Shown here piece by piece: positions 54,359 through 62,445 of a DNA stretch of 64,000 bases. The stretch is from Actimicrobium antarcticum (GTDB lineage: Bacteria > Pseudomonadota > Gammaproteobacteria > Burkholderiales > Burkholderiaceae_D). The translations under genes were made by a program, and so were the position numbers. Where the stretch lies: assembly GCF_039536745.1 (NCBI RefSeq), contig NZ_BAAAZE010000016.1, forward strand, positions 1-64,000, in the 5' to 3' direction. Positions within the stretch are counted from its first letter, which is position 1. Each line of letters begins with the position of its first letter. The notes beneath the pieces are model-generated. The model ran no database searches and was not told the origin of the DNA. It worked only from the letters and a program-made list of their open reading frames with translations.

Positions 54359-55298
54359 TCTGTTCCTCTGATTTATAGCCGTCTACAACATCGCGAAGCT
54401 GACGGGCGTAATCGCCCAGACGCGCTCCTATGCTGAATGGCAAACGTCCGGATAACGCGATAGCGAGATCGATTTTCTCGAGCCCGAGTGTGCGTGCTTT
54501 TTCCATGGACAGCGCCGTCGTTCCAGTTGCCTTGAATACCGACACGATGTTGTATCCGACTGCTGCAGTGCCGGCGCGCCCATCACTTTGCACATCTTGC
54601 AGATCGTCGGCGATCTGATAGCCAATCGCGAACGCCTCGGCTGCGCTGCGTGCTTGCGGCAAATAGTCTGGCTGTCCCGATGCCAGCAGTACCAGTTCGA
54701 GCGGCAAGCTGAGCAGCGCACCTGACTTGGCGACGGCGATTTGCTGGTAGTGCGCGATGGCTTTTTTAGTGTCAGAAAAAATTGCCGCGCTTTCTTGCAG
54801 ATCGGCGCACTGACCGTCAACGGCCATGCTGACCCGTTCGTGCATCAATAAAATCATCGGCGCCAGGACGCGCGCATTGTCCAGCCTGCACAGCGTCGCG
54901 TAGGCCGCAGAAATGAATAAATCGCCAGTGCAAATGGCTGTGTTCACACCAAAGCGGGACCAGACAGCCTGCTGGCCGCGCCGTAATTCGTCGCGATCCT
55001 GGATGTCGTCGTGTACCAGCGATGCATTGTGCAGCAGCTCGACGGCTGCAGCGATGATGGTTGCGTCTGCGGCGTTCAGGCCAGCGGAGAGCCCGGCGTG
55101 CAGCGCTATGTTTGCCCTGATCCTTTGTCCGCCCGCGCTCAAGTGGTATTGCGCCGCCTCCCGTGCGCCTGCCGTTTTGCGAGAGACTTCTGATGCGTTG
55201 GCGCGCAGGGAGGCCAGCATCATCGCCTCGACGTCGCTCAGTGCCACCGACACTTGCACAGGCGCCACCAATGGCTGGGATGAAATGGAAGATGGCAT
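54342..55298 (-). CDS. crtE: Geranylgeranyl diphosphate synthase
   Basis: The 318-residue prenyltransferase extends farnesyl diphosphate to geranylgeranyl diphosphate for carotenoids. The two catalytic Asp-rich motifs are DDIQD (residues 97-101) and DDLQD (231-235). A small residue region before the first motif (ELLHNASLVHDD) fits a C20 product. It is 118 bases downstream of the opsin gene, a gap with a hairpin and direct repeats. The Shine-Dalgarno sequence is weak. Confidence 0.92.
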   Translation of the reverse strand: MPSSISSQPLVAPVQVSVALSDVEAMMLASLRANASEVSRKTAGAREAAQYHLSAGGQRIRANIALHAGLSAGLNAADATIIAAAVELLHNASLVHDDIQDRDELRRGQQAVWSRFGVNTAICTGDLFISAAYATLCRLDNARVLAPMILLMHERVSMAVDGQCADLQESAAIFSDTKKAIAHYQQIAVAKSGALLSLPLELVLLASGQPDYLPQARSAAEAFAIGYQIADDLQDVQSDGRAGTAAVGYNIVSVFKATGTTALSMEKARTLGLEKIDLAIALSGRLPFSIGARLGDYARQLRDVVDGYKSEEQIGGNE

Positions 55299-55327
55299 GT
55301 TGTGCCCAGGTTCGAAGTCTGAGAAAC

Positions 55328-55357
55328 CATGTCCGTAAACATCAGGACATGTCCGTA
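55328..55357 (-). promoter_or_regulatory. Direct repeats upstream of crtE
   Basis: CATGTCCGTA occurs at 55328-55337 and again at 55348-55357, exactly 20 bases apart (two helical turns). The second copy overlaps the palindrome GGACATGTCC at 55345-55354. The repeats lie 30-59 bases before the crtE start and look like a regulator-binding site. No regulator gene is adjacent. Confidence 0.4.
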
Positions 55358-55368
55358 GTCTGTATTCA

Positions 55369-55392
55369 GGCCTGCCGAACTGTCGGCAGGCC
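55369..55392 (-). promoter_or_regulatory. Perfect hairpin between opsin and crtE genes
   Basis: GGCCTGCCG (55369-55377) and CGGCAGGCC (55384-55392) are perfect complements around a 6-base loop. In the direction of transcription no T-run follows, so it is not a standard terminator. It may stabilise the opsin message or partly end transcription so that opsin exceeds carotenoid enzymes. Confidence 0.55.
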
Positions 55393-55416
55393 CTTGCTTT
55401 ACTAACGGCGCATCAA

Positions 55417-56217
55417 TTATTTTTTGGCGTTTTCAGTCTCGCTGACGGCCACTTGCCAGATGATCAGGCCAAACGCAATTTTGTTCAGCACGTCGGCAAG
55501 GTTGTAAATGATGTTCAGGGCGTTGGCGCTACTGGCTGGGCTGCTGCCAGTCAGGTAACCGAAGAAATAGCCCACCGGGTAAATTGCCCAGCCAAACGTG
55601 ACGATGAAACGCATCGTCTTGAAGGCGGATTGCACTGATGGCGGGGCACTTTGCGCGTTGATCTTGCTTGCTTCGCCGGCGAAGATTTCGTACAGAATGA
55701 ATATCCAGCCGAGCATGCCGACGATGAACGCAACCATCGTGTTGACGTAACCCGCCTCACCGACGTAGCCGCCCACCAGCATGACAATCGTACCGATCAT
55801 CAGGCGCCAGAAAACGCCTGCTGGCACTTTTGCGATGGCCGACAGAATCAGGTAGAACTCCACCATCAACAGCGGTACCGTGATCAGCCAGTCAATGTAG
55901 CGGAACACGGTCGGCGTGGAGCCGGTCGTTACCCATACTTCGCGCATGTAGAAGTAATGGACTGCCGCGACCAGTGTTACCAGACCAGACACTGTCAGCG
56001 AGGTTTTCCACTTTGGAGAAACCCGGTCGCGTTCCAGAAAGAAGAATGCCGTTGAGGCAACCAGTGCCATCGAGATAAGCCAGAAGCTGATACCGACAAA
56101 ATCGTCTGGCTTCAACACGTCACCTGACGCAGCAAATACCTGGCCAGTCGCTAAAAGCAAGGTCGCCCCAAACCAGCTCAAAGCCGCTTTTTTTGATTGA
56201 ATTAACTTGAATAACAT
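55417..56217 (-). CDS. Proteorhodopsin (green-type light-driven proton pump)
   Basis: The 266-residue protein starts at ATG 56217, behind AGGAG, with a cleavable-looking leader (residues 1-30) and seven membrane helices. Helix C carries Asp109 (proton acceptor), Thr113 and Glu120 (donor), the D/T/E set of outward proton pumps. Leu117 sits at the spectral tuning site, so green absorption is expected. His87 matches the conserved His75 that interacts with the acceptor. Lys246 in helix G (NLADVLNKIAFG) binds retinal. All genes to make retinal follow in the same direction, so the system is self-contained. Confidence 0.96.
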   Translation of the reverse strand: MLFKLIQSKKAALSWFGATLLLATGQVFAASGDVLKPDDFVGISFWLISMALVASTAFFFLERDRVSPKWKTSLTVSGLVTLVAAVHYFYMREVWVTTGSTPTVFRYIDWLITVPLLMVEFYLILSAIAKVPAGVFWRLMIGTIVMLVGGYVGEAGYVNTMVAFIVGMLGWIFILYEIFAGEASKINAQSAPPSVQSAFKTMRFIVTFGWAIYPVGYFFGYLTGSSPASSANALNIIYNLADVLNKIAFGLIIWQVAVSETENAKK

Positions 56218-56663
56218 GAAGTGCTCCTGGAGAAAATACATGGCTAGTTAAACAAAAAAACTGACAAACTTGGTGAATCATGACTCTTGCGATCTGGATA
56301 AACCTGGTTGCAAAAATCAATGAAAATCAGTCTACCAGATGTTACAAATTCTTACTTTCGACCCGATTTTCGGCGGATGGTTGCCCCTGTCAGCGTCCTT
56401 TCAACAATGTCTTGACCCTGCTTAAACGCTGCCGCAGCGCGCGGTAGCGCTGACGCTTCAGACGCAACCGCGCTGGTGTCAGGCATTGATTTACCCTTTA
56501 CACGCAGTTGACGCACAGGCAATATTGGCGCTCGCGCTCGTGGGTACTGCTTCTGGGTGGGCGTACAGACTGGCGCGGTCAATAACCTTGGCGCAAGGGT
56601 CGCCTAGTCGAAGAAAATGTTGAAATCAGAGCGGCAGTGCGCCGTCATTCATGGAGAAAAAGC
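56218..56663. other. Upstream region of the opsin gene
   Basis: The 120 bases before the opsin start are A/T-rich, with a run of seven A on the plus strand, and should hold its promoter. I see no certain -35/-10 pair. A 76-codon minus-strand frame (56352-56582) contains a 44-codon part with an AAAGGG ribosome binding site, but the product is not recognisable; I give it only low likelihood. The divergent VOC gene begins at 56664. Confidence 0.4.
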
Positions 56664-57056
56664 ATGTTCAGTCACATCATGGTCGGGTCTAACGATATAG
56701 AGCGCGCAAAGCATTTCTACGATGCCGTGCTTGGTTCACTCGGGGCGGGAGAGCCGATTCGCAACAAGGCCGATTCGGGTCACACCCGTCTCTTCTACCG
56801 TCATGCCGGAAGTACTTTTTGCCTCACAGAACCGATCAACGGCGAAGGCGCAACCTTTGCCAACGGCGGCACCATCGGTTTTACCTGCACCTCGGCCGAG
56901 CAGGTCAAGGCGTTTCACGACATTGCGGTTGCCAATGGCGGCAAGTCGATCGAAGACCCACCGGGTCTGCGAGAAGGTGGCATGGGGGCGATGCACCTGG
57001 CCTATGTCCTTGATCCGGACGGCCACAAGCTGTGTGCCATTTACCGGGGCAAATAG
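56664..57056 (+). CDS. VOC-superfamily (glyoxalase/bleomycin resistance-like) protein
   Basis: The 130-residue protein has the paired beta-alpha-beta-beta-beta modules of the vicinal oxygen chelate fold. MFSHIMVGSNDIERAKHFYD at the N terminus and AYVLDPDGHKLCAIYRG at the C terminus are characteristic. ATG 56664 has a GGAGAAAA ribosome binding site. It may be a glyoxalase-like or resistance protein; the substrate cannot be told. It is divergent from the opsin. Confidence 0.88.
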   Translation: MFSHIMVGSNDIERAKHFYDAVLGSLGAGEPIRNKADSGHTRLFYRHAGSTFCLTEPINGEGATFANGGTIGFTCTSAEQVKAFHDIAVANGGKSIEDPPGLREGGMGAMHLAYVLDPDGHKLCAIYRGK

Positions 57057-57724
57057 GATCGTTTGGCAGATGCCGTATCGGTGCGCGTTTGGTGTATTGC
57101 TTCAGGCGAACTGCCAGCGCGCTCAGACGTGGCGTTGATACGGAGACGGTGGCGCCATCACCACATTTGATCGTGGTGGTCGTGCAGCATCTGGCTACTT
57201 GCCGCGTTGTCTCGCGTCCCGCCACAGGCGGTGAAGGGTATTGGGCGTCGAGGATGCCCCGACAGGACATTCCTGTATGGCTCTGATCCGGAACAGATTT
57301 AGTCCAGAACAGCCAGCGCTGTCGACCATGTTCACGCCCGTGTTCATGGTTGACTGGCTGTCGCAATCCTGTGCGTCCGACTAACGCGCAGGAAGATCAC
57401 CGCGTCTCGGAACCAAACGATTCCAGGCTACACACATGGGTGGCTTCGTTGCTCCCGTCACGGTTGGTATTGCGCCGCAATGCAGGCCGCTATTGGTCGC
57501 AGCAGTTGCCCGTGTGGGTAACGAGCTTGTCAACGAAGATCAATCACGGTAGCCACGAAGACAACACCAGAATCTACGCCCACAAGGTTGACGTGCCACA
57601 ATGCGGCCCGATAGACAGGCCGCGGGTGCTGGTGGCAGTACATGCACCCTGCAGGTGCTGAACATGACGCTGTCCATCCCGTCCAACCCGTTTTTTTACC
57701 TCTGCCGTTCCAAGGAAATCTTCA
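57057..57724. other. Gene-poor stretch before the MFS transporter
   Basis: About 670 bases hold only short overlapping frames on both strands (for example 57032-57286 and 57350-57661), none with a recognisable product or a good ribosome binding site. It may be a decayed gene region. No tRNA, repeat or terminator with a T-run stood out. Confidence 0.45.
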
Positions 57725-58915
57725 TTGAATACCCGTACCCTGACGCTGGTGCTAGCCGGCCTGGCCATGCTTGGCCCGTTCGCCACCGACACGTATTTGC
57801 CGTCCTTCGTCGCACTGGGCGAACATTTTTCGGTGGGCCCGGTACAGGTCCAGCAAACCCTGAGCATCTACCTGTTCGGCTATTCGCTGATGACGCTGTT
57901 CTACGGCACGCTGTCGGATTCGTTCGGCCGTCGGCCAGTGATCCTGGCCTCGCTGCTGATTTTCATCACCGGGTCGATCGGCGCGACACTGGCACCGAGC
58001 TTCACATGGCTGCTGGTGTTCCGGGCGATGCAGGGCATGTCGGCGGGTGCCGGCATGGTGATCGGGCAAGCCATCGTGCGCGACCGGCTTAGTGGCGCAG
58101 CGGCGCAGCGGATGATTGCGCAGATCATGATGGTGTTCGGGATCGCGCCTGCGGTGGCACCGGTGGTGGGCGGACTGTTGCAGGTGGCATTTGGCTGGCG
58201 CGCGGTGTTCGGTTTCATGACGGCGATTGCGCTGCTGCTGTTGCTGGCTTGCCAGCGCTATTTGCCCGAAAGCCTGCCGGTGGCCGAACGCCAGCCGCTC
58301 CATCTGGGCACGATTGCCGGCAACTACTGGAAGGCGATCCGGCATCCGCAATTTTTGTTGCGTGCGCTGGCCATTGGCTGCTGTTTTGGCGGATTTGGCC
58401 TGTATATCGCCTCGGCTGCGAGCTTCGTGATGCAGGTTCTGCATCTGCCCGAGACCGCGTTTGCGTGGCTGTTTTTGCCGCTGATCGGCGGTATCGTGAT
58501 CGGCTCGGCAATCAATGCAAAGGTCGCACATCACATCAGCACGGCCGTCATGATCGGCCGTGGATTCATGGTTATGGCGCTGGCCTGCGTGCTCAACCTG
58601 ATCTACACCAGCCTGTTTGTCGCCGCCGTGCCGTGGGCTGTGTTGCCGATCATGCTGTATGCATTCGGCATGGCGCTGGCCTTGCCGGGGATGGTCATGA
58701 AAACGCTCGACCTGTTTCCGAAGGTGCGCGGGCTGGCGGCGTCGCTGCAGAATTTTGTGCAGATGCTGATCTTCGCCATTGTCTCCGGCTTCGTCGCGCC
58801 GCTGGTGTTCGACAGCGCCTTCAAACTGGCTGCGGGCCTGGCCGTCGGGTTGGTGGCGAGCGTGATTTTCTGGCGGCTTGCAGCGCAGGCGCAACCGGTG
58901 GCAAGACTGGCTTGA
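57725..58915 (+). CDS. MFS multidrug transporter, Bcr/CflA type
   Basis: The 396-residue protein has twelve membrane segments and the Bcr/CflA hallmarks: an N-terminal ATDTYLPS motif and motif A in GTLSDSFGRRPVIL (about residues 60-73). These proton-driven exporters handle bicyclomycin, sulfonamides or, in some strains, cysteine or arabinose. The start is TTG 57725; no ATG precedes the first helix. It is convergent with the dab cluster. Confidence 0.88.
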   Translation: MNTRTLTLVLAGLAMLGPFATDTYLPSFVALGEHFSVGPVQVQQTLSIYLFGYSLMTLFYGTLSDSFGRRPVILASLLIFITGSIGATLAPSFTWLLVFRAMQGMSAGAGMVIGQAIVRDRLSGAAAQRMIAQIMMVFGIAPAVAPVVGGLLQVAFGWRAVFGFMTAIALLLLLACQRYLPESLPVAERQPLHLGTIAGNYWKAIRHPQFLLRALAIGCCFGGFGLYIASAASFVMQVLHLPETAFAWLFLPLIGGIVIGSAINAKVAHHISTAVMIGRGFMVMALACVLNLIYTSLFVAAVPWAVLPIMLYAFGMALALPGMVMKTLDLFPKVRGLAASLQNFVQMLIFAIVSGFVAPLVFDSAFKLAAGLAVGLVASVIFWRLAAQAQPVARLA

Positions 58916-59020
58916 AAATCTCGCTTCAGGAATTGAACCCGGGACACCGACCTGAATCAAAGCAGCCAAAGTTCAGCGTATCCGTGCCTGGTCGTAATCA
59001 CCATGCCGACAGGTCGCGAC

Positions 59021-59866
59021 TCAAGGATTGCAGCTAGCGCAGTGTTTCGGCTCGGCGAACGCACAGTCGGTCCTGGTCTGCACGGACGTGTGCAGGCAAC
59101 GACCGCATTTCCACACTTCCGTGAGATAGCCGGAGGTCGGTCGGCCGCACACCGAACATGGCAGGCCCGGCTGTCGCTCGCTGACCCAGTACCCGGGAGA
59201 TGCGCACTCGGGGCAGCACGATTGCAGGCGCTTCAGCAGATCCTGCGCGGCCTGTTCAATGTGCTGCATGCGACTCGGGTTGGCAAAGGCCCGCAGGTCG
59301 GTCTCGACGAACACCTGCCGATTGCCGGACTGCGCCAGGCATTGCTCGAAACTCGCTTTCAGACCAGTCCAATCCGACACGCCTTTATGGACGCGGGTGT
59401 CGTCCTGGTCCTGAGGACGCAGCACCAGATGATGGTCCGGGAAGCCCACCCCAGCGGCAAAGGATTCGACCGCCGGCCAGTCACTTGCCTGCACATGGCT
59501 GCTGTGCCCGGGCCCTTGCGCCATACCGACCACTTCGATGCCGAGCCTGTCGTCAATCAACACCAGCAGTTCTATATTCCATGGAAACATGCCCGCAAAA
59601 GGATCGAGGTCGAAACTGCCCTCACTGGCCATGCCGAGCGACAGACCGGACAATTCCATGCCGATGCGCGCCTTGCGGCGTGCGGCGTCGAGCTGGGAGC
59701 CGGGGCGCCGGATGTCGCGCGTGAAGGTGCCGAGCTGGTCGGTATCGAACCCGGTCACATGCTTGATCACACAACCCAACGCAGGCTCCAGTATCGGCGC
59801 GATGACTTGCTCCTTGCCGTGCTGCGTCAGGAAAGCGATCTGTTGTCCGGCATAGCTGCTGCTCAT
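59021..59866 (-). CDS. DabA-coupled protein with C-terminal zinc ribbon, unknown (possibly DUF6671)
   Basis: The 281-residue protein starts at ATG 59866, which overlaps the dabA stop by four bases, so it is translationally coupled. Residues 1-200 are alpha/beta with conserved-looking HGKEQVI, DTDQLGTF and GSFDLDPFAGMFPWN segments. The last 60 residues hold four CxxC-type pairs (CCPEC, CSVC, CGRC, CASC), enough for two zinc ribbons. It reminds me of the family DUF6671, without certainty. The position suggests a maturation or regulatory partner of DabAB. Confidence 0.7.
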   Translation of the reverse strand: MSSSYAGQQIAFLTQHGKEQVIAPILEPALGCVIKHVTGFDTDQLGTFTRDIRRPGSQLDAARRKARIGMELSGLSLGMASEGSFDLDPFAGMFPWNIELLVLIDDRLGIEVVGMAQGPGHSSHVQASDWPAVESFAAGVGFPDHHLVLRPQDQDDTRVHKGVSDWTGLKASFEQCLAQSGNRQVFVETDLRAFANPSRMQHIEQAAQDLLKRLQSCCPECASPGYWVSERQPGLPCSVCGRPTSGYLTEVWKCGRCLHTSVQTRTDCAFAEPKHCASCNP

Positions 59867-62427
59867 GCCGCTTCCAGTTGCAACGGCTGCCAGACACCAC
59901 GCTCGTACTGTCGTAACGCGTTCTGATCGTAGCGCCAGAGATGCAGCCATCCGTTGTCCAGCAGTTGCCGGAGTACGGCATGCTTGCCGATCACGCGATC
60001 GATGGCTTTTTGCGGCGCATCGATGACCACGGTCAGGCGCAGGGGTTCATGCATCCAGCGCTCGCCGTCGTGCAGCGATTGGCGCGACAAGCCGATGCGC
60101 AGGTCGCCGCCGTTACCCTCGAACACGCCGATGTTCCCGCCCACCACGTTGTGCAGCACCTTGTTACCGCTGCCCAGCCGAAGCGGATCGCAGGTCGAGG
60201 CGTGGTATTGCCAGTTGATCCAATGCGTCACCAGCATCGGCGCCGTCATCAGCAGTTCCAGCACGCTGCCGTCGCCATCCTGACTGGCGTCGTAATCGTG
60301 CAGGAAGCTGCGTCCTTCGAGGGTCAGACCCAGGCTTCGATGGCGTGGCGCGATCACGAAAGCAGCATTGCCGGCCAGTCCCCATTCTGGCCGGGTTTGC
60401 GCGCCGTCATTGGCGCGGCGGCGTAGCTGATCGAGCAACTCGCCGCACGGGGCGTGCGGATTCAATTTCAGGCTCGGTGCCCGTTCCCGGCGCACCTGAT
60501 CGGAGGCTTGGGCAAAGCCATCCTGCAGACGGTTCCAGTGCTCCTGCGCAGCCAGTGGCGCCAGGTCGAGGTCGAAACCCTCGATCTCGTCCGTGGTGGT
60601 GTTGTGCAGGGCGGCGACAAACCAGGTGGCGTCGGGGATGTTGAGGCCCTGCGTGCGCAGTGCGGCGCGAACGTCAGACGCATTGAGCAATTGCGCCAGG
60701 CTGCGGGCGTTGACTTCACCGGTTTGGCCGCAGCACGCGCCGCAATCGAGGGCGGCCGCATGGGCGTTGTTGGTCGACTGGCTGCCATGGCCTACCAGCA
60801 GCACGAGAGGCGCGCAACGGCGGTCCAGTCCCATGGCATGTAGCACGCCGGAAGCAAGCGATACCCTGGCGTCGCGTGCCAGGCCCACCAACTGCGGCCG
60901 GCAGATGGAACGGTAGCGCGCAGGCAGTCCGTCGAGATCGTCACGCGCTCTGGCGTGTTTGGCGGGATTGATCCATTGCCCCAGCTTGGCCAGGTATCCG
61001 ACGCCGGCGGCTTCGACAAAAGAGAACGCGGAACCGGGCCAGCGACTGGCTGCATGCCACTGTTCGGACCAGCCGAAGCGGTCATGGCGGGCCCGGGCGG
61101 CCGCGCTCTGCAGGGCGTCGTCCGTCTTGCCGCCAGCGGGTTTCGACGTAACGATACGGTCTGCCACTTCCATGGCCGGCGCCAGCAGCCCTGGCAGTTG
61201 CGGGCGCCTGGCCAGCGTTGCCAACGGGGTATAAGCCACCGGCAATCCGAAGAATCCCGCGAAGCCGACAGTTTCCATGGCGGGGCAGGCCGCTTCGAGT
61301 GCGCGGCGCATCGGCTCGCTGCGCACATCGATGCAAAAAGCCGCCTGTACAGTTAGCGCCTGCGCCACTGCGCTTGTGTGGTCAGTGCCGAGTAGCTGCT
61401 GTGCCAACCATCGCTGATAGCCCAGTTCCAGCGCGACTTGCCAGACCTCATCGACCAGCAGCGCGTCTTCGGCCTGTGCCAGCAAGGTCGCTGCCCGGCC
61501 CCATTCGCCATTCAACGCATCGTATGCCTGGGCGGCTGCGGCCTTATTCTTGCATTCCAGCAAAAGCACGCCCCACGCCAGTCGAATCGCCAGCAGATCA
61601 CGCGTGTGGGTGTCCTGTCGCTCCTCCAGGCGGGCCTGCCAGCCCAGATAGGCACACCAGGAAGCCCAGCCGTTCACGGTCAGCAACACCGCCTCCAGGT
61701 AATCGGCCCAGACCGCAGGCGGCAGCCCCAAACGCTGTAGCACCCACCGCTCGGCATCCTGCCGTGTCGCTGGCAGCGCGTCGAGCGCGCGCTCCATGTC
61801 GGGCAGTCCCATCAGAAAGCCGATGCCATGATCATGCTGCAGCGTCTCGCGCCAGAAGGCATACAGACCCTGCGACCGTTCGGGCTGCCAGTCAGCCTGA
61901 TGTTCGTCAAAATAAGCGGCACAGGTCTGACTCACCTGATGCGTGACCGCCTGCCGCCAGGATAGACGGGTATGACGCAGCGGATCGTTATCCAGAACGT
62001 CGATCAGCACCGGCAAACGTACTACTACTGGCGCGGTGCGCAAGGCCGCGACGCATTGCGCAGGCGTCAACCCGGCCGACTTCGCCGCCGGCACCCTGGA
62101 CAGCGCAAGATCAAGATCCTCGCTGCCGATACGGCCTTCTTGCCAGGCGCGCAGCTGGCCATCGCGTGGTGGAAATACCTGAATCCCGCCCAGGACCGCC
62201 ATGCGAGCGGCGACCTGGCGTACCGGCTTGTCGATGCGCGACCAGTGCGGGTTGACGGCGATGGCCCGATCCAGTGGCCAGGCAGGCGCAATCGTGTTGC
62301 AGGCCTGCTCGCAGGCAGCCTCGATGTCGCGGTTTGACACCGCGTGTCGTGCAGAATCGGCTGCGGTTGCGGTTGCGGTCGCGGTTGCGGGGACGTCTTC
62401 TTCGTTGGGTTCAACGTAATCGTTCAT
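59863..62427 (-). CDS. dabA: DabA, inorganic carbon transport subunit (DUF2309/UPF0753)
   Basis: The 854-residue protein is the beta-carbonic-anhydrase-like subunit of the DAB complex, which hydrates CO2 in one direction with energy from DabB. The zinc and catalytic residues line up with those of Halothiobacillus DabA: Cys365 and Asp367 in FCIDVRSEP, His547 in VGHGS and Cys562 in LDCGACC; the His-Cys spacing of 15 is the same. A run of Ala-Thr repeats near the N terminus varies from the family. It lies 18 bases after dabB. Confidence 0.92.
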   Translation of the reverse strand: MNDYVEPNEEDVPATATATATAADSARHAVSNRDIEAACEQACNTIAPAWPLDRAIAVNPHWSRIDKPVRQVAARMAVLGGIQVFPPRDGQLRAWQEGRIGSEDLDLALSRVPAAKSAGLTPAQCVAALRTAPVVVRLPVLIDVLDNDPLRHTRLSWRQAVTHQVSQTCAAYFDEHQADWQPERSQGLYAFWRETLQHDHGIGFLMGLPDMERALDALPATRQDAERWVLQRLGLPPAVWADYLEAVLLTVNGWASWCAYLGWQARLEERQDTHTRDLLAIRLAWGVLLLECKNKAAAAQAYDALNGEWGRAATLLAQAEDALLVDEVWQVALELGYQRWLAQQLLGTDHTSAVAQALTVQAAFCIDVRSEPMRRALEAACPAMETVGFAGFFGLPVAYTPLATLARRPQLPGLLAPAMEVADRIVTSKPAGGKTDDALQSAAARARHDRFGWSEQWHAASRWPGSAFSFVEAAGVGYLAKLGQWINPAKHARARDDLDGLPARYRSICRPQLVGLARDARVSLASGVLHAMGLDRRCAPLVLLVGHGSQSTNNAHAAALDCGACCGQTGEVNARSLAQLLNASDVRAALRTQGLNIPDATWFVAALHNTTTDEIEGFDLDLAPLAAQEHWNRLQDGFAQASDQVRRERAPSLKLNPHAPCGELLDQLRRRANDGAQTRPEWGLAGNAAFVIAPRHRSLGLTLEGRSFLHDYDASQDGDGSVLELLMTAPMLVTHWINWQYHASTCDPLRLGSGNKVLHNVVGGNIGVFEGNGGDLRIGLSRQSLHDGERWMHEPLRLTVVIDAPQKAIDRVIGKHAVLRQLLDNGWLHLWRYDQNALRQYERGVWQPLQLEAA

Positions 62428-62445
62428 TGGATACTCCTCGAACAG

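Noticed and set aside
56352..56582. 76-codon minus-strand frame upstream of the opsin
   Set aside because: An internal ATG has an AAAGGG ribosome binding site, but the product matches no family I know and the length is short. Kept only as a remark in the region entry.
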